This document shows, piece after piece, positions 40,613-42,606 of a DNA stretch of 42,606 bases. The stretch spans positions 2,720,392 to 2,762,997 of the forward strand of contig NZ_LIGG01000001.1 of assembly GCF_001273925.1 (NCBI RefSeq). Reading direction: 5' to 3'. Within the stretch, counting starts at the first letter, position 1. Every line of letters starts with the position of its first letter. The notes beneath the pieces were generated by a model. The model saw only the letters and a program-made list of their open reading frames with translations. It was not told the origin of the DNA and made no database searches. Origin of the DNA: Bacillus sp. FJAT-27251 (GTDB lineage Bacteria; Bacillota; Bacilli; Bacillales; Cytobacillaceae). Position numbers and translations under genes: made by a program.

Positions 40613-42124
40613 ATGATAGAGTTGTTGCTTTATGGACTGGCCCACGTATTTGAATGGCAAAATATTCTCGCTATGGTGATAGGTGTCTTTGCCGGCATGG
40701 TCATAGGGGCGCTTCCTGGACTAAGTGTTCCAATGGGAGTTGCATTGATGCTTCCTTTTACATTTGGAATGGCTCCTACAGCAGGAATTTTGCTTCTGAT
40801 GGGTGTTTATTGCGGCGGAATTTATGGGGGATCAATTACCGCAATTCTTTTGAAAACACCAGGTACCGCTGCATCTGCAGCAACCGCAAGTGACGGATTT
40901 GCTTTAGCTCAACAGGGAAAAGCTGGTACAGCTTTAAATATGTCCATTTATGCCTCTGTTTTCGGTGGAATCATAAGTGGAATTATCCTATTGTTGCTCG
41001 CTCCTCCTATTGCCGATTTTGCTTTGAACTTTGGTCCTCCTGAATATTTTGCTTTGGCTGTTTTTGGTTTAAGTATTATTGCGGGAATTAGTTCTAAATC
41101 TGTGACAAAAGGTTTGATTATGGGCTGCTTAGGTATGCTTGTAAGTACTGTTGGTATTGACCCAATTGATGGGGTGACGCGCTTTGAATTTGGAACCTCA
41201 TTTCTTATCTCGGGAATTGATTTGGTTCCTGCTTTAATTGGCCTATTTGCCATATCTGAAATCTTCAACCAGATTGAGAAGCGCGCGAAAAAAATAGCTG
41301 TCAATACTACCTATGAAAAACAAAAATTTGGTTGGAAGGATATGGTCCCTTATCGGAAAACGGTTCTGAAATCAAGTTTAATTGGGACGTTAGTTGGCGC
41401 AATCCCTGGTACAGGAGCTTCAATTGCAGCGTTTCTATCGTATAAAGAGGCTCACCGTACATCAAAGGATCCTGATCGTTTTGGTAAAGGAAGTTTAGAT
41501 GGAATTGCCGCTGCGGAATCCGGAAATAATGGTTCAACAGGTGGAACACTGATTCCATTGATGACGCTGGGAATCCCTGGTGATGTCGTAACAGCTGTTT
41601 TACTGGGAGCTCTGATGATCCAAGGATTAAGACCAGGGCCTGAATTGTTTACCAATTATGGGGATATTGTTTATACGGTATTAGTTGGCTTTATCTTGAT
41701 AAATGTGATTTTATTTTTCCAAGCAAAACTGGCGATTCGCTTCTTCGCAAAAGTGACGTTAATTCCAGCGACGATATTATTGCCGGTTGTTTTAGGTTTA
41801 TGTTTAGTAGGAACGTTTGCAGTAAGTAATAACTTAACCTCTGTGGGAATTGCTTTATTTTTTGGCGTGATTGGCTACTTTCTGCCTAAGTATGGTTTCC
41901 CTGTTACACCGATGTTGATCGCCATGATATTAGGTCCAATTGCGGAGGAATCTTTGCGTCAATCGTTAATCTTGTCTGAGGGAAGTATTGGCATATTCTT
42001 AACACGACCAATTTCAATCATATTTATTTTGTTAACGATTGGTTCATTTATCATTCCTTTTATTAGTAAAATGAAAAAAGATATTAAAACGAATAAAAAG
42101 GAAGATGAAACGTATCCCGCGTAA
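40613..42124 (+). CDS. tctA: TctA-type large membrane subunit
   Basis: 503-aa integral membrane transport subunit of the TTT family with about twelve helices. The hallmark glycine-rich motif is present near the N-terminus (GALPGLSVPMGVALMLPFTF) and repeated as IPGTGASIAAFLSYKEAHR in the second half; the GIYGGSITAILLKTPGT segment is also typical. It forms the transport channel with TctB and takes substrate from TctC, probably driven by an ion gradient. The ATG at 40613 follows AAGGGGGGG. Confidence 0.95.
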   Translation: MIELLLYGLAHVFEWQNILAMVIGVFAGMVIGALPGLSVPMGVALMLPFTFGMAPTAGILLLMGVYCGGIYGGSITAILLKTPGTAASAATASDGFALAQQGKAGTALNMSIYASVFGGIISGIILLLLAPPIADFALNFGPPEYFALAVFGLSIIAGISSKSVTKGLIMGCLGMLVSTVGIDPIDGVTRFEFGTSFLISGIDLVPALIGLFAISEIFNQIEKRAKKIAVNTTYEKQKFGWKDMVPYRKTVLKSSLIGTLVGAIPGTGASIAAFLSYKEAHRTSKDPDRFGKGSLDGIAAAESGNNGSTGGTLIPLMTLGIPGDVVTAVLLGALMIQGLRPGPELFTNYGDIVYTVLVGFILINVILFFQAKLAIRFFAKVTLIPATILLPVVLGLCLVGTFAVSNNLTSVGIALFFGVIGYFLPKYGFPVTPMLIAMILGPIAEESLRQSLILSEGSIGIFLTRPISIIFILLTIGSFIIPFISKMKKDIKTNKKEDETYPA

Positions 42125-42230
42125 CTACATGGGCCAGGCACCATAAAAATTAGAGCATTTTTTATACGTATCCATCTAAGAACCTAATTGGTAAAATGAA
42201 ACCGATTACAATGAAAAGGAGTTGAAAAAT

Positions 42231-42606
42231 ATGAAAAAAGTTGACGTTCGAGAGGTTATAGATAATGGTAAATTCGGTCGTTTTCATTTAAACCTGTTAA
42301 TTTGTTTTATGTTTATTGTTCTTGTGGATGGATACGATATGTTTTACTTAGGGAACATCATTCCTACTTTAATAGAAGAATGGAATATTAGTACAGTTGA
42401 AGCGGGTGCAATCACAAGTTATGGGTTAGTAGGGATGGTATTTGGTGCCTTAATTTTGGGCACTTTAGCGGATAAGATTGGAAGAAAAGCCTCCATATTG
42501 ATTTCGGTTCTCATCTTTTCATTCTTTACCCTGTTAGCTGGTTTTTCAAATGACCCTACGACCTTTGGAATTCTTCGATTTATTGCTGGGTTAGGTATAG
42601 GCGGGG
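42231..42606 (+). CDS. Aromatic acid:H+ symporter-type MFS transporter (partial, runs off the end)
   Basis: The first 125 residues of a major facilitator protein. LICFMFIVLVDGYDMFYLGNIIP carries the helix-1 DGYD motif of aromatic-acid symporters (BenK/PcaK type), and LGTLADKIGRKASI is the conserved MFS loop 2-3 motif. It starts at the ATG at 42231 after AAAAGGAG, 106 bases after tctA. It probably imports the aromatic acid that feeds the homogentisate pathway. The C-terminal part lies beyond the window. Confidence 0.88.
   Translation, partial: MKKVDVREVIDNGKFGRFHLNLLICFMFIVLVDGYDMFYLGNIIPTLIEEWNISTVEAGAITSYGLVGMVFGALILGTLADKIGRKASILISVLIFSFFTLLAGFSNDPTTFGILRFIAGLGIGG

Noticed and set aside
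42120-42230. The GGGCCAGGCACCA stretch after tctA as a repeat or terminator.
   Set aside because: No stem with a T tract could be found and the similarity to the other repeats is too short.
1-42606. CRISPR arrays, tRNA or rRNA genes, transposases, prophage genes or toxin-antitoxin pairs.
   Set aside because: None was recognised on either strand; the tandem and dispersed repeats lack CRISPR spacing and no cas genes are present.

Overview
The window looks like chromosome of a spore-forming Bacillaceae species of moderate-to-low GC. The evidence is a sporulation-type diadenylate cyclase (CdaS), a GerA-family germinant-receptor operon, the ykoFEDC thiamine-precursor operon behind a TPP riboswitch, purine-rich ribosome binding sites and frequent TTG/GTG starts. 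The exact species cannot be read from the sequence.

Layout. 64-2564: an OmpR-type response regulator and its histidine kinase, then a TVP38/DedA-like membrane protein. 2642-4784 (minus): cdaS and, upstream of it, an ECF sigma factor with its membrane anti-sigma partner. 5044-6696: a secreted alkaline phosphatase behind a possible Pho box, then about 470 bp of small CGGA hairpin repeats. 7247-7933 (minus): a divergent PurC-type protein. 8159-8767: a DUF421 membrane protein. 8967-12934: TPP riboswitch, terminator and ykoF-ykoE-ykoD-ykoC. 13336-17429: a four-gene germination operon in the order A, C, small D-like protein, B. 17586-19307 (minus): a PAS/AAA+ sigma-54 activator, divergent from 19658-27043, which carries hutU, hutI, an M20-family metallohydrolase, a YuiF-like permease and hutH. 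A textbook -24/-12 promoter lies in front of hutU. 27188-29150: a LysR regulator divergent from an EamA exporter. 29375-30118: a short-chain dehydrogenase remnant and a cysteine hydrolase. 30328-32651: a two-gene chromate-type transporter divergent from a LysR regulator. 32778-42606: a ROK repressor and an aromatic-catabolic cluster. The cluster holds an uncharacterised 321-aa protein, fumarylacetoacetase, homogentisate 1,2-dioxygenase, a metallo-beta-lactamase-fold hydrolase, a TctCBA tripartite transporter and the start of an aromatic-acid MFS transporter that runs off the end.

How it works together. The hut genes turn histidine into formiminoglutamate (HutH, HutU, HutI). No HutG or HutF is present, so the co-transcribed M20 hydrolase is a candidate for a later step or for supplying histidine from peptides. 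Control appears to be by sigma-54 plus a dedicated activator, with a near-ideal CcpA (cre) site in the divergent region, rather than by HutP. The homogentisate cluster has ring cleavage (HmgA) and the final hydrolysis (FAH) but no maleylacetoacetate isomerase. The uncharacterised first gene is a candidate for that gap. An identical 11-bp palindromic core lies in front of the ROK gene and in front of the cluster, which suggests an autoregulated ROK switch.

The window also carries a dispersed repeat of about 130 bp with GGGGACGGTT/AACCGTCCCC ends and a central CCTAATCC/GGATTAGG hairpin. Full copies begin at or within a few bases of stop codons. No copy was seen in the last 15 kb. No tRNA, rRNA, transposase, phage gene or CRISPR array was seen.
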